A DNA stretch of 64,000 nucleotides. Source: Caenorhabditis remanei. Taxonomy: Eukaryota; Nematoda; Chromadorea; Rhabditida; Rhabditidae. A program made the position numbers and the translations under genes. The DNA lies in the NCBI RefSeq assembly GCF_010183535.1, contig NC_071331.1, positions 7,440,001-7,504,000 of the forward strand, read 5' to 3'. The notes under the pieces were generated by a model, which was not told the DNA's origin, searched no databases, and was given only the letters and a program-made list of their open reading frames with translations. Below are positions 1 to 12,717 of this stretch, piece by piece (the first letter of the stretch is position 1; each line of letters opens with the position of its first letter).

Positions 1-7
1 AATTTAG

Positions 8-819
8 GACAGCCCGAAACGCAGTGTCAACAGTAATGATTTTTATCATTTTCCTACTTCATATTATTGTGGAAGTCCTTCACCTTCTCATATCATACTT
101 GGCTATTCAAAGATGTCTACTCTTTCTATTCGAATCTTACGAGAAACAACTTGTTGTTGTTCAGAATAAGATATTGAGCAAGATTTGGTATTTGTACATT
201 CTGTTCATTGCATTTGACTTCATCAACATTATGTTAGATCCAATGTGTGCAATGAATCCTTGCAGTGAACGAAAGATATTTCAAGCCAAAATGTTTTTTC
301 TGGCATGTTTTCTTTTGTTTTTTTGTTAATGTTGAATTAAACTCTTATTTTAGGTAACATGGACTTTTTATAATGCTCTTCTTTTCTTGTCTGCTTTTCT
401 ATATATACCAATCATTATCAGCATCCGCAAATTTTCTCATTTACCAGTGTCTAGGCAAAACAAACCAGAGCGATATATACTGATACAGATGGTGGCCACT
501 TTGCTTTTCAAATCAGTAGGTTCCAAATAGATGCTACTAATAATTTAACGATTTGTAGACTTGCATTCCAATTGTCTTGGCGTGGAGCGAGTGGGACATT
601 GACATTACTACGATGAAATTTACATTTTACATAATAGATATTTTGGTGATTCCTGTGATTATTCAATTATCTTACTTGTTTTGCAACAAGAGGAACGTGA
701 CAACATTGCTATCATCATTTGATCTAATTCAATTTCTGAAAGTTGTTCTGAATCTGAGGGTGGAAGTTCCAGTCCAACCAATAAGTTTTACACAGTCAAG
801 TGCTCAGTATGTGGTTTAA
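8..819 (+). CDS. srz-family chemoreceptor, copy A (5' truncated by window)
   Basis: This is a partial seven-transmembrane chemoreceptor of the nematode srz class, expected in sensory-neuron cilia membranes. The window opens in an intron; the visible exons are 8 to about 277, 354-515 and 559-819. Recognisable srz segments are LLISYLAIQR followed by the short loop before IWYLYI, the YIPIIISIRKFSHLP segment, and the last-helix run VIPVIIQLSYLFCNKRN. The visible frame is open through these exons and ends at TAA in YVV-stop. The join between the first and second visible exons has no convincing GT donor in phase; a GC donor after the KIFQ codons would keep frame. Copies at 1612 and 3584 are close paralogues, and the 3' flank (820-985) is repeated after copy B. 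Family assignment is confident; the individual gene is not identified. Confidence 0.8.
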
Positions 820-1611
820 TATTACGGAATAAATGGGTTTTTTTGAAAATTAAAATCAACTCTTGTAAACAGGCGACTTTTGAAAACACGTTGAAAACAT
901 GAATAGATCTTCGATACGGCGAAACGCATTTAACTAAAACTGTGATTTGAAACTGTGAACCTCTCTACAGTAGGCTGTGTTCTCAGCAAACAACTCTTGA
1001 AAAACATCATTTAATATTTATGAGTATACAAAAAATGCAATCACTTTTTTCTAATGAAAACAGAAAGAGTGAAAGTCAATCGTTCTCTTCAGTAGGTGAA
1101 TGATACTATTCAATAAATTTATTATCATTTTATCAAGCAACTCTCAATCTGAAAGTTTTTTTTCACCCGGATATGAATTTTTCCATGAAAGCAACTTTTA
1201 TTGTGAGTGAATGTTGGTTAATTTTTTTACCGACCATCTCATTTATTTTTTGATTGAGAAGAATAAAATCAGTCGCCTCGTGATGGGCTTGATCAGGTCT
1301 TCAGTGTTCACTATGGATTTTTTTCTTGCCAATAAATAAATATATAGACAGTTCAACTAGGTGTTGAAATCACATAGAACTTTGTTTAACTTTCGTCCTT
1401 AAGGTTTGTCGAAACAGAAAATATTAATTTCCAGTTTACTGAATTTGTTATTGTTGGCGATAATGCACCCAGTTCGGTCTCTCCAATAGGCAAAACTCTC
1501 TTCAGTAAATTGTTTGCTGCGACAGGTGAACTCTACATAATTCTTTTTGATTAAATAAAAATTGCAATCCAATTCTCTATTTTTTATTTCAAACACACAA
1601 AAAAAGAACTT
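820..1611. other. intergenic spacer between srz copies A and B
   Basis: About 0.8 kb without a supported gene. The first 165 bases, starting just after the copy A stop codon, recur almost unchanged after copy B (2836-2990). This shows that the duplication unit included the 3' flank. The rest is A+T-rich and shows nothing I can name. Confidence 0.6.
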
Positions 1612-2818
1612 ATGCCTTTTTTCGACGAGTTCGATATTCACCTCCTGCCAAAACCGTTTCTCGATGCTATTTTCAACTTTGGTATTCTTTTCATTTTGAT
1701 ATGTTTTTGCGTAATTCTTCCGTTTTATGCGTATGTGTACAAAATCAATCGAAAGCAAGATAAAAAGGTAAAATGCTGATAGTTATTAAATCATATATCC
1801 GTGAAATTCAATGGAGCACGGTTCTGAAACTACAGTATTTTAATTTCAGTCTGCTGTTTTCCCGATTGTCGATCATCTTTTCGAAATGATAAAAAAGTTT
1901 TACTATCTTGTGTCCTGCTTTATTCCATGTGTCATTTTCGTCTCTCTTACCAGCGATGACCGTTTCCAGTGGGTAATCTCATCATTTGTTCATCAATCGA
2001 GTGCAAAAAATTTAGGACAGCCCAAAAAGCAGTGTCAATTGTAATGATTTTTATAATTTTCCTACTTCATATTATTGTGGAAGTTCTTCACCTTCTCATA
2101 TCATACTTGGCCATTCAAAGATGTCTACTCTTTCGATTCGACTCGTTCGAGAAACAACTAGTCGCTGTTCAGACTAAAATATTGAGCAAAGTGTGGTATT
2201 TGTATATTCTGTTCATTGCATTAGATTTCATCAACTTGTTCTTCGATCCATTGTGTCATCCATGCAATGAACGAAAGATATTTCAAGCGAAAATGTTTTT
2301 TCTGGCATGTTTTCTTTTGTTTTGTTATTGTTAAGGTGAACTCTTATTTCAGGTAACATGGCTATTTTATAATTGTCTTCTTTTTCTGTCTGCTTTTCTC
2401 TATATACCGATCATTATCAGCATCCGAAAATTTTCTCATTTACCAGTGGCCAAGTAAAACAAACCGGAGCGATATATACTAATACAAATGATGGTCACTT
2501 TGGTTTTTAAATCAGTAGGTTTAAAATAGATGTAGCTGATAATTCAATAATTTGTAGATTTGCATTCCAATTCTCATGGCGACGAGTGAGTCGGAGTCTT
2601 ATATTTTTTCGATTAAATGTATGTTTTGCATAATAGATATTTTTGTGATTCCTGTGATTATTCAATTATCTTACTTATTTTGCAACAAGAGGAACGTGAC
2701 AACATTGCTATCATCATTTGATCTAATTCAATTTCTCAAAGTTATTCTGAATCTGAGGGTGGAAGCTCCAGTCCAACCAATAAGTTTTATACATTCAAGT
2801 GTTCGCTATGTGGTTTAA
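1612..2818 (+). pseudogene. srz-family chemoreceptor, copy B (nonsense codon)
   Basis: Second tandem srz gene. Exon 1 (1612-1767) encodes MPFFDEFDIH and a first membrane segment ending VYKINRKQ; exon 2 starts near 1850. The receptor core follows in 2015-2334, then the YIPIIISIRKFSHLP exon (about 2354-2514) and the terminal exon (2558-2818). A TAA at 2455-2457 replaces the CAA glutamine codon that follows VA(K/R) in copies A and C. This would truncate the protein before the last two membrane segments. The exon 2/3 junction also fails to keep phase: a short extra segment before the donor at 1975 puts it one base off relative to copy C. Both defects point to a recent pseudogene, though strain-specific polymorphism is possible. 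Confidence 0.75.
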
Positions 2819-2990
2819 TATTACGGAATAAATGGGTTTTTTTGAGAATTAAAATCAACTCTTGTAAACAGACGACTTTTGAAAACACGTTGAAAACATG
2901 AATAGATCTTCGATACGGCAAAACGCATTTAACTAAAACTGTGATTTGAAACTGTGAACCTCTCTACAGTAAGCTGTGTTCTCTATTTAA

Positions 2991-3583
2991 TCGAGTACAC
3001 GGTTGTAAGTATTAAAACTACAGTATATGTATGTATTTTTACTGTGCATATGAGGAAGAGGAAATGGTCAGCATGCCGTCGTCTCTCAGTCACTCTACAC
3101 TCTATGCGTTCGACTGTCTACCGATGATAATGTTTGGCACCGTGGTTCGGATAATCTTTTTCACTCTCTAAATGTGACATAAATTCATTGTCCCTCTAAC
3201 ATGACGCAACACATCCAGGTGAATTTCAGTTATCAGGCAGGGTCAAAAAATTGAAAGCTTAAAGGGAGTTGTATATATTTCCCTTTTTAACTAGAGTTGT
3301 GAAGAAAACCCACTCCTTGATGTCACATTTTGCCATTCTCATCCTGGTGGCACCTTAATATCGGTCGACCACAAACACGCTTGAAATCTAGTGCACATCA
3401 TTCTGAAATCTTAAGTCACAACTTTCCGACATCCGAGTTGCCAACCTTCCACACCCAGTTAAATTTCCTTTTCGATTTTCGCGATTTCGACAGATGAACG
3501 TCACAAAATTGTTTTATGTTAAAATAAAAATTTCAATCCGATTCTCTATTATTCACTTCAAAGACTCATTATCAAAAAAACTT
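2991..3583. other. intergenic spacer upstream of srz copy C
   Basis: No gene supported. The sequence is unremarkable, with modest G+C, and presumably carries the copy C promoter. I saw no repeat shared with the other srz intergenic spacers apart from the 3' flank that ends near 2990. Confidence 0.45.
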
Positions 3584-4918
3584 ATGGCTTTTTTTGACGA
3601 GTTTGATATTCAACACTGGCGAGAATTGCTCGTCTTTGCATATATCATTGGAGTTATTTTTGTTTTGATCTGTTTTTGCGTGCTACTTCCATTTTTTGCG
3701 TATGTGTACAAAATCAATCGAGAGCAAGATGAAAAGGTTAAATGCTGACAGTTATTGAATCATCTTTCCGTGAAGTTCAATGGAGCACGGTTGTGGTAGC
3801 TCAGCAAGTTCTTACAACTTCGCTCCACGAAAATGCCCTTGAAAAATTTCTCTTTTTCTCTCATTCTCCCAATTTGGCACACTTTTTTTCGATTCCGGTA
3901 GAGCGCGGTTGTAAGAAGCGTGTCGTGCGAACACTAATACTACATTATTTTCATTTCAGATTGCAGTCTTTCCAATTTTCGATCATCTTTACGAAATGAT
4001 AAAGAAGTTTTACTATCTTGTGTCCTGCGTTATTCCATGCATAATTTTTGTCCATTATATCAGCAATGAGGGGTAATCTCATCACTTGTTCATTATTCGA
4101 GAGCAATACATTTAGGACAGCCCGAGACGCAGTGTCAACAGTAATGATTTTTATCATTTTCCTACTTCATATTATTGTGGAAGTTCTTCACCTTCTCATA
4201 TCATACTTGGCTATTCAAAGATGTCTACTATTTCTATTCGACTCGTTCGAAAAACAATTTGTTGTTGTTCAGAATAAGATATTGAGCAAGATTTGGTATT
4301 TGTACATTCTGTTCATTGCATTAGATTTCATCAACCTCTTTCTCGTTCCAATGATTGATCCGTGCAATGAACGAAAGATATTTCAAGCGAAAATGTTTTT
4401 TCTGGCGTGTTTCTTTTTTTTTGTTATTGTTAAATTGAACTCTTATTTCAGGTAACATGGTTATTTTATAATTTTCTTCTTGTTTTGTCTGCTCTTCTAT
4501 ATATACCAATCATTATCAGCATTCGCAAATTATCTCATTTGCCAGTGGCTAGACAAAACAAACCGGAGCGATATATACTAATACAGATGGTGGCCACTTT
4601 GGTTTTCAAATCAGTAGGTTCCAAAAAAAATTAAGCTGATAATTTAATGATTTGTAGACTTGCATTCCAATTTTCTTGGCGTGGAGCGACGTGGAATCGA
4701 ATTTCCTTTCGATAAAATTTTTGTTTTACGTATTAGACATTTTTGTGATTCCTGTGATAATTCAATTCTCATATTTGTTTTGCAACAAGAGGAACGTGAA
4801 AACATTGTTATCATCGTTTGATCTAATTCAATTCCTCAAAGTTATTCTGAATCTGAAGGTGGAAGCTCCAGTTCAACCAATGAGTTTTACACAGTCAAGT
4901 GCTCAGTATGTGGTCTAA
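3584..4918 (+). CDS. srz-family chemoreceptor, copy C (apparently intact)
   Basis: Third tandem srz gene and the best-preserved copy. Proposed exons are 3584-3736, 3960-4072, 4116-4386, 4452-4613 and 4658-4918, giving 319 aa with all phases consistent. ATG at 3584 starts MAFFDEFDIQ, followed by a membrane helix ending AYVYKINREQ. Further landmarks are LLISYLAIQR, IWYLYILFIALDF, YIPIIISIRKLSHLP and VIPVIIQFSYLFCNKRN. The exon 3/4 join needs a GC donor (CAA|GCGAAA at 4386), because the only in-phase GT donors leave introns of 29 nt or less. A short inverted-repeat element of a family seen elsewhere (3797-3932) lies in intron 1. A sensory 7TM receptor role is inferred from the family; its ligand is unknown. 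Confidence 0.8.
3797..3932. repeat. MITE-like element, family 1 (copy in srz intron)
   Basis: About 136 bp beginning GTAGCTCAGCAAGTTCTTAC and ending in GTAAGAAGCGTGTCGTGC, so the ends are imperfect inverted repeats. Relatives lie at 15412-15550, 25806-25924 and 58018-58140; all share GTTGTAAGAA near one end and its complement near the other. There is no coding capacity. Confidence 0.7.
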
Positions 4919-5329
4919 TATTACGGAATAAATCGAATTTACTCATTATTTTTTGTACACAGACGATTTTTAAATAAAATGTTGAAAACATGTCTAGAGC
5001 TTAATTCTAAATTTCTAAATGATTTGAAATTGTATTATATCATAATTATATCATTCTTATATATGAAAGACAAGAAGTGTTTGTCTGTTTGTCTGAGGCG
5101 CAGCTCGATTTCCTCTTCGATTTCTGCAATTTCTTTGTTTCTTATTCGATCGAGTCAAGTGATCCCAGGTATTGATCGCTTCATTCTCCTCTGTGCTACA
5201 TCTTCAGTATTCAGTGTCCACGCTTCACACCCGTTTAGAAGCAAATTATGTATACTAATAAAATAAAATATATAATTGCATTGTTATTTATCAAGCAACT
5301 TATCTCAATCTGAAACGTTTGCTTAAGGG
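4919..5329. other. intergenic, srz copy C to srz copy D
   Basis: A+T-rich spacer of about 0.4 kb. An open frame at 4979-5266 has no recognisable motif and does not resemble its neighbours; I regard it as chance. Confidence 0.5.
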
Positions 5330-5773
5330 TTTTTGGATTTATTCGACAAAGAAACTTCTATTGAAGATGTTACTGCGTATGTTGCGGTCTGCGTAAAATA
5401 TGCATCTCTTGTTGGAACACTATAATTCATTATAATTCGTTTGATACTCCTACCATTATATATTTATGTCATCAAAGTTAATCGAGAGAGTGATAAAATG
5501 ACATGTCTCCTTTCAGCAAATCAACTTCAATGATTTCAGATATCAATCTTTCCAGTCATCAATCATTTTTATGAGACAATCAAAAAATTCTATTACTTAT
5601 TAAGCTGGCTTCTTCTTTGCATCTTACTAGCTTGGTATACTGCCAGAAATGGTTATGAGTGAGTTCTTCTACAATTGCCACAGAGTTTCAAAAGAGCCTT
5701 CAGAAACACCCAAGATGCGCTTTTCATCGCTATTGTTTTTATAGTTTTTCTACTCTATGTCATCGTACAAGTA

Positions 5774-8700
5774 CCAGTCGGTTCACGTCGCCTAACGGCG
5801 ACTAAACCTCCTTCTAAACACCACCCTTCTAAGTGTTGCAGTGGATTGTAATTAATTCAAAAACAGACGACACATTCAGAATCCTCTATTTAGATTTTTA
5901 TTTTTATTAGAAACATTTTAAAGCATGAACATATTTTTAAACGAAAAATTACGAAAAAAAATGGAAAGGAAGAAGTAAAAACAAAAATTAGAAAAATCAA
6001 ATAGGAACAGGGAAAAATTTAAAGAAGGACTTCTTTGTATACGACGTTGTTGACAACTCCAGATGGCGCTTGAATGTGGATTCCTTCTCTGGTTGTTGTC
6101 CTGGACAGAGCAACATAAAGTTGGCCATGACTGAAAATGGGCTCATCCAGACGAAGGCCAATCTTGTCGAATGTCTGACCCTGGCTCTTATTGATTGTCA
6201 TCGCGAATGAAAGACGAAGAGGAAACTGCAATCTACTCATTGTGAATGGCAGATTCTTCTCGTAGTTGAGCTTGATCCTTGGGATGAGCACAGTCTGCCC
6301 TTGTCGAGCTCCACTGACAAACTTGCATTGAAGAACTCGATCCCCCATTTCCACCACAACGAATCTCGTGCCATTGCAGAGAGAGTTTTTGACGTCGAGA
6401 TTCCGAAGGAGCATGACGATTGCACCTTTCTGAAACAGGAAAATTTGAATTTAATATTTTTTCAGTAATGAAATACCTTCAAACGAAGTTCGTGCGGAGG
6501 CATTCCTGAAGGCGTCATCTTATTGAGAAACTCCGTAGTGAAGTGCATGCTGTCACGGATCTCTGGTTTTCCATCCTTGTTAGAGATTTCATCGAGCGAA
6601 TAGTAACTTCTCAGTGTTCCTGGCATCTTATCCAACACTGAGTTATTCATCTCCAATGCTTCTTTGTTTCGTGGTGTCAGAATGGCAACTTTTGCCAACT
6701 TCTCCACGTCTCCATTTTCCAAAAGATCTCCAAATACCTCATCAGCCAAATCTCCAGTTGATTCAAGTCCTTCAGGAATCTGCATCTCTCCAGTCACAGG
6801 ATCGCCCATTTTTCCATCACCAATCTCCAGAAGTCGCTTCTTCCAATCGAGAGCTCCTCCCGTGAGTCTCATGTTTGTGGTGAGGTGGAAGATCTGGAAA
6901 TCTTTCCAAAGAAGTGACCGACTGATGCAATTGGCGATTTGCTCATCCGCTCCACCTCTTTCAATGACAGGTAAGACCTGTCTAAAGTCACCACCCAAAA
7001 CGACAACTTTTCCACCAAATGGGAGATCGATTCCTGTGACTTCTCTCATAAATCTGTCGACTGTCTCCATAGAAGCCTTTGGGGACATCGGAGCCTCGTC
7101 CCACAATACAAATTCGCATTCCAGAAGCCATTTAGCCAGATCGGATCTCAGGTTGATTCGGCACGTCTTGCATCCATTGTTGATGTCAAGCTTCATGATT
7201 GAAGCCACAGTTCTGCCGTTCGGAAGAAGAGCGGCCGCGATACCAACCCAGGCCATCGTCAGAATCTTCTTCTTCATTCCCATGATGATGTTTGCGAGAC
7301 AGTTGTAGACATAAGTCTTCCCACTGCCTCCTGGGCCATCTAAGAAGAAAAGACCGCCGACATCTAGTGAATTCAGAACTGCATCTATGAATTCAGCTTG
7401 CTCCTTGTTGAGAGATTCCCTCATCTGCTCTCCTAACTTCTTGCACATCTCATAGTCGATGACTTGTCCATATCGATGAACTCGGGTGTACGATTTTTTA
7501 ATCCACTTTTTGAGATCCTCATTCATTGCCTCCATTCTGTCGAACATGTCGAAATAGGCCATAGCTTCAGATTCAGATTTTGAATATCCTTGATGTTCAA
7601 AATCTTCGGATAGATCATCAAGAAATCTGAAATTGATCTATATTTTAAACGTTTCAAAGTGCAGATTCTTACTTATCCCAGAGGGCTTCCGCATTATCGA
7701 TTGTCTCGAAGAGGAGAAGAGTCACGAAGAGCCCACGAAGCTGACACGGAGAATGGAAGAGTGCAGCTTCTTGGAGTGTTTGCTCATAAATTGTGTCATC
7801 AGATAGGAATCCAGATGCTCTTGCTGCTTCCACAAAAGTGTCCCATTTGTGGCCCTGGACTGTCCGAAGATCCTCAAAACTTGTGGATCCTTTTGTATAC
7901 AGAAGAAGCTGTCGAAGAGCAAATTTTTCACGATTCCTGGGAGATATAAAGTACATGCGTCCAATCGAGAACTCTTTCGTCTTCCTGGAATTCCAGGTAC
8001 CCGTCTTGGAGTTGAAGATGAAATGTTCGGGCATCTCATGGTAGTAGAAGCTTCTGGAGTCACGTAGAGTCAGCGGAAAAGTGCCATCTGGAAGAACAGC
8101 TCCAGCAGACTTCTTATTGGCTTCAAACCATGCTGTCAATTTTGAATTCTTGGACTCAGCCCTGGCCAAAGCTTCAGCTTCTTGTCCTTGTTGAAATAGA
8201 ACTGTTTGATCTCCTGGAAGATGTACTGGCAACTGAACGACTGACACACTTCTCTCTGACATCGGAAATCCGAATAGATGATGTGCGGCTTCTGGAGCGC
8301 ACACGTATCTTGTATCCAAGTATTGTTTGATTTCATCAATCACTTGATTCGGATTTCCAGCTTCATCGAAGCGAAGGACGATAGAAGCTCTCGTGGTGCC
8401 CTTATAAACATATTTGTAGAGATATTTCACTGAAGAAATAGCTCCACAAACTTCTACATTGATATGGCACTTGTACTTCATCAGAAACCATGAATTGTAG
8501 GGAACCACGTGTTGATTTGTCAGCTTCACACGATTCCGGCCCATTTTGTACTCAAAGAATCGTCCGTCGTCACGTCTTCTGTAGAGGGAGAATCCATCGT
8601 TGTCGGTTGAAGTTGTCTCTCTGAATTCCTTCGGGAACTTCTTCGTGCAAACATCTCCTCGCATACATGGAGAATTCGGATTGTGGACCCCGCATGGACG

Positions 8701-11700
8701 ATGCATCATCATCGTTGTTACTAACTCGTAGAGAAGAGGATTCTTATCTTTGTACGGAATCTCGGCAGAAATCAGACGGTCCACGTCAGCAGCCGTTCTG
8801 AAAATAGATAAAGAAAATATGCCGAATTGTGACTTCAAAACTTACCGTGGTTTGGAGCCTGGCTTCATTATCAGAAGCATGTGGACATGTGGAAGTCCTC
8901 TTTTTTGGAATTCGACGACATATATGTATGCCATCACCTCCCCAAGGCCATTTCTCTGGAACAGATCTCGTTTGATCTCGTCGATTTTCATCTTGAAAAC
9001 TCGAGCCACGACGTCTGGACGATCCGTCGCAGTTTGTCCATTCGCCAAACATTCCTGAATCTCATCCCATTTCGGATTGCACGTGATGGTAATGAAGAAG
9101 TCCGGTTTTCCGTACTTCGCAACAACACTCATGGCATCCTGATACTTCTGCACCATGTCTCGAGGAGATCCAGTGTGAGAAGCTGGAAGTATTATCCGTA
9201 CTCCAACTGGTCCTTTTTCTTCTCCGGCCACGTAATCTTGGAGTCCAGACATTTGCTCGGACCGAAGACTTGCTTGATTCTGCATAAAGAAGTTGAGTCT
9301 ATTCTGCTCCACACGGCTCCAGACGTCCACCACATATTGTTGCATAAGTTTTCCAGCTCGAAAAAGTGGGCGGAACGTCTTCCGGACATGAAGATTGAAA
9401 GCGTAGAATTCTCGCATCGTGACATTGACTCTGTTTCCTTTCTTCCTGGCGTACGGAATTTTTGGATGCCATCCCATCTGGCCCTTTGGAAAAAGAAGAG
9501 GATACGTCATCGGATCGCAGTTTGGGTCGATGACGTGGAGGGATTGGAGCTGCCCACTCTTCTGATGAATCGTTAAACCTCGCTTTCCAGGAATTTCCTC
9601 TTCATCTCCGACGTAAACGACTGCGATTTCATCCGCAGTTGGATTCTGATATCTGAAAATTTCAAGTACGGAAAAGTTTTTATATTTCAAGATTTACCTT
9701 CTCTGGTCGTCTTGACTTCTGATCTGGAACGTCATCTTGACAGTTCTTTCCGGCCTTTTTTCCAAAGCAGCTTTCTCTTTTTCTTCTTTTTCGACTTCGA
9801 ACATCATCTTGAACGATTTAGCATGCGGATGATGTTGTTTCAGAATATCGATCAGCTTTCCGAATATTTCTTTTGAACACGAAGAATTCATCTCTCGACC
9901 GGCCAACTCAGCAGCAGCTTGCTCCGTATCAATTATGAAGATTTGGGCAAAGTTATGTGGCTCTCCTGGAGCTGGATGAAGATCTCCTAGCAGGTGGTAC
10001 ACCTGGAAGAAACTAATATAATAAGGAGCTATCTGAACTATTATATTCAGAATCAGAATATTAGTACGAACTTGTTTGTGGACACAATATGTATAAGGAC
10101 CTCCGCGGGGCAACTTCACTTCAGCCTTCATGCAAGCCATTGCTGTTGAGTTGTTATACTGACGTATATTCTCTCGAAAGTTCTTCGCGTCGGCTCTTAA
10201 CTTCTTCTTCTCATCGTCATCATTGGCCTCTTCTTCAATCGGAGTCACGTAGAGCTTGGTGAGGAAGGACGGCAGCCTATTCTGATTTTCGAGTCGAATC
10301 GCTCCAGAAGAACAGCACGCCGTGAATACTCCTTGTTTTGTGGTTTCTTCTGAAATTAAGAATCAATCACAATGATCACAGGAAGTCTATGAATTCAGAA
10401 TGAGACTCTAAAATTTCAGCGTCGAATTTCGAACGTTCAGAATCTTATTCTAGAGAAGCTAGACATCATTCGAAAAAGAAGAATCAAATTCAACTTTTCC
10501 AAGATGAATTACATATTTGAAAGTCAAACTCAGCTTTGAAGTATAGCGCCTCGCAATGTGGACAAACTTGATCCATCCTTCCGATGTAGTGGGCATCTGG
10601 CTGTGCATCAGTAGCAGCTATTCCGAGAAGAGCTCCTTGGCGCGTTGATTTTCGGACTCGATCAGCAGCGTTTCGAAGAACTCGTTGTCTGACCGTCTCT
10701 TTTGCTCGACTGACAGCATTTCGAATCCTGGTTGATGACCTTCTTTCCTTTACGACGTCATCAGACTCCTCCGACCGCTTTGCTGCTGCACGGGTCGCAA
10801 TTGCAGCACATCTACTCGTTTTCTGTTCTTCAGATTCTTGACTCCGTTTGGTCGTTGTCCTTATGGATTGGCGTCTATTTATATACGACTTCTCCGCTTC
10901 AGACTGTTCGGATCGTAGAACTGCTTTTGCATCAGCTGCGAGTTTCAGACGGTGTTCCCGATCGTCTTGGCTCTCTGCTTGTCGTTTGACTGCAACTCGA
11001 TTTGCGTCGGCTGCTTTTTTCATCTGAAGTCATCACCCATTTGTGCATGCATTGGAAGAAAAGAGACATACCTTCTTCTTATCTCGTTTCCTCACAGACT
11101 CCTGAGTCATTAGCTGGGTGTCTTCAATCCCATCGATTCCTCCGAGCTCAACGCTTTTTTCAGATTCCGAACGATAGTCCACACTATCATTCTCTTCCAC
11201 TACATCCAGCAGGAGTAGATCATTCGGCATAGATGCCGGAGAATCTGCGTCCTGAGGAGCAGCGTCAGAGGTGGAGGGGCCATCGTCGGGAAGCGGAGCA
11301 GCAACATCAGGAACATGAACATCGAGTGGATTGTCGACAGGAGCAGCAGCAGCAGCAGGTGTTGGCGAGAGTGACGACATAAGGGGGGAGAAAAATAATA
11401 GTTATCAGTGGTTTAAAATCTCACGTTTTACGTGATCCCATGTCTGGACTATTCACGACTTCCGCTTATCACTATGTTTAACACGTGAAGTAGGCGGAGC
11501 TATTGAAAAATAGGAAACGAAGAAAAAAAACTGTGTTTAATATCAATGAATTCGTCTGAAAAACAAATAGAAATTTTCAGTTTCCAGCTATTGTGCCTCT
11601 ATTTTGAGCCTTCGTGATATTAGACTGTTTTTTGATGTGTTAGCGTAAAGGATTCTGAAAGGATTCTGAAAATTCTGAGACGCTCCGCTAAAGTTTCCCG

Positions 11701-12350
11701 GAGTCGTATGAATACAAAAAGGAATTTGACACTAACCGGGGCGAACTGGCACCACTCTGACGCCCGGCATCCACTCTAACCACTCAATCACCCGCGACGG
11801 TGGAATGTTCGCAGAGAAGGAGGGAGTCATGTCTGAGTTCCTCTCTTTTCAAGAAGTTCACGACGCAGTGATGGAAACGTTGATAGAAACATTTTTATGA
11901 CGTGGATCAATTTGGAGAGTAACGACGCGTTCCGCATCCTCTATTTTTTCTGAATCTGCGATAACAAAAAAAATTTCCATGTCCCCACATAGGTCCGAAC
12001 CAACTAACTGTAGTCAACGTTGCTTAACTTGCCAGATCGGACGCGGCGACGCACCCACCTTAACCATACGGCCGATGGGGAAAGCGGGCCGGGCGAGGAA
12101 AGAAAAGGCGACGCTTCTTCGCCCGTCTCTCCCGCTTTTTCCGCTGTCGATTCCTATATTCTTTATCAGTGTTTCTGTCTCAGAAGACGTCATTTTGAGA
12201 ATTTTGAAAAAAGAAAAAGACGGGCATCATTAAGAGAAAATTTCTGATCTTTTGGTCCAACTTTGAAGAAAATCGGTTCAGTAGGAAGGGCGGTAGGATC
12301 GGCGACAGACAAACAAACATACAGAATCTGGTGTTTGTTAATAGTGAAGA
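5774..12350 (-). mobile_element. Autonomous-looking Helitron, copy I (6,577 bp)
   Basis: The rolling-circle transposon lies on the minus strand between host A (5773) and host T (12351). Read on its own strand it starts TCTTCACTATTAAC and ends GACTGG, matching the A|TC...CTRR|T rule. A 16-nt hairpin (GTCGCC-GTTA-GGCGAC, 5787-5802) lies 9 nt before the CTGG end. The same two termini bound copies at 44712-46680 and 50957-52925. It carries a spliced Rep/helicase gene (6019-11380); 11381-12350 is its noncoding leader. Insertion is inside exon 3 of srz copy D, and removing it restores the srz reading frame. Confidence 0.95.
6019..11380 (-). CDS. Helitron RepHel: HUH replication initiator plus Pif1-like helicase
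   Basis: The Helitron transposase is predicted as eight exons: 11380-11072, 11023-10495, 10349-10072, 10002-9698, 9652-8846, 8797-7673, 7626-6477 and 6429-6019. These total 4,914 nt and 1,637 aa with consistent phases and no internal stop. Domains in order: a charged, low-complexity N-terminus; a zinc-finger-like CPHCEALYFKAE and FTACCSSGAIRL; a Helitron-like N domain; and the Rep core. The Rep core has FITITCNPKWDEIQ, the HUH motif GLPHVHMLLI, and the tyrosine motif KYLYKYVYKG with its paired tyrosines. The helicase follows, with Walker A GPGGSGKTYVYN, Walker B-like LWDEAPM, GGDFRQVLPVI, and C-terminal MTINKSQGQTF and GQLYVALSRT. In known Helitrons the Rep nicks and religates DNA while the helicase displaces the strand. 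The exon 2 donor (10495) is the least certain join. Intact coding suggests recent or continuing activity. Confidence 0.92.
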
Positions 12351-12717
12351 TTGCATGTCTTGATTTCTCTTCTGGCTATCCAACGAGTTTTAATGTGTTT
12401 TTTCCAATCCATTGAGAAACATTTAGTAGCAGTTCAGGACAAGATTTTTGGCAATATTCGGTATCTATATATTGCATTTCTCGGGTTTGATATTCTGGGT
12501 GTATTTTATGGTTTCAAATGTGTCCCTTGCGGTTTTACCGTTTTTGTGGTATAATTGAAAATGATTTCCAGTTGATTTTTAATATAATTATAGGTCATGT
12601 TCTTCTTTTGCAACATTCTATTGCTTTCATCTTCCTTTCTCTATATTCCAATTATGATCAGCATTCGGAAATATTCTTATACGCCTACTGCACAAAAATA
12701 CAGACCACAACTGTATA

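Noticed and set aside
1399..1758. 119-aa minus-strand open frame
   Set aside because: It is the antisense of srz copy B exon 1 and shows no motif.
6664..7308. 214-aa plus-strand open frame over the Helitron
   Set aside because: It is the shadow of the helicase exon on the minus strand.
8881..9576. 231-aa plus-strand open frame
   Set aside because: Antisense to the Rep exon with intact HUH motifs; no homology of its own.
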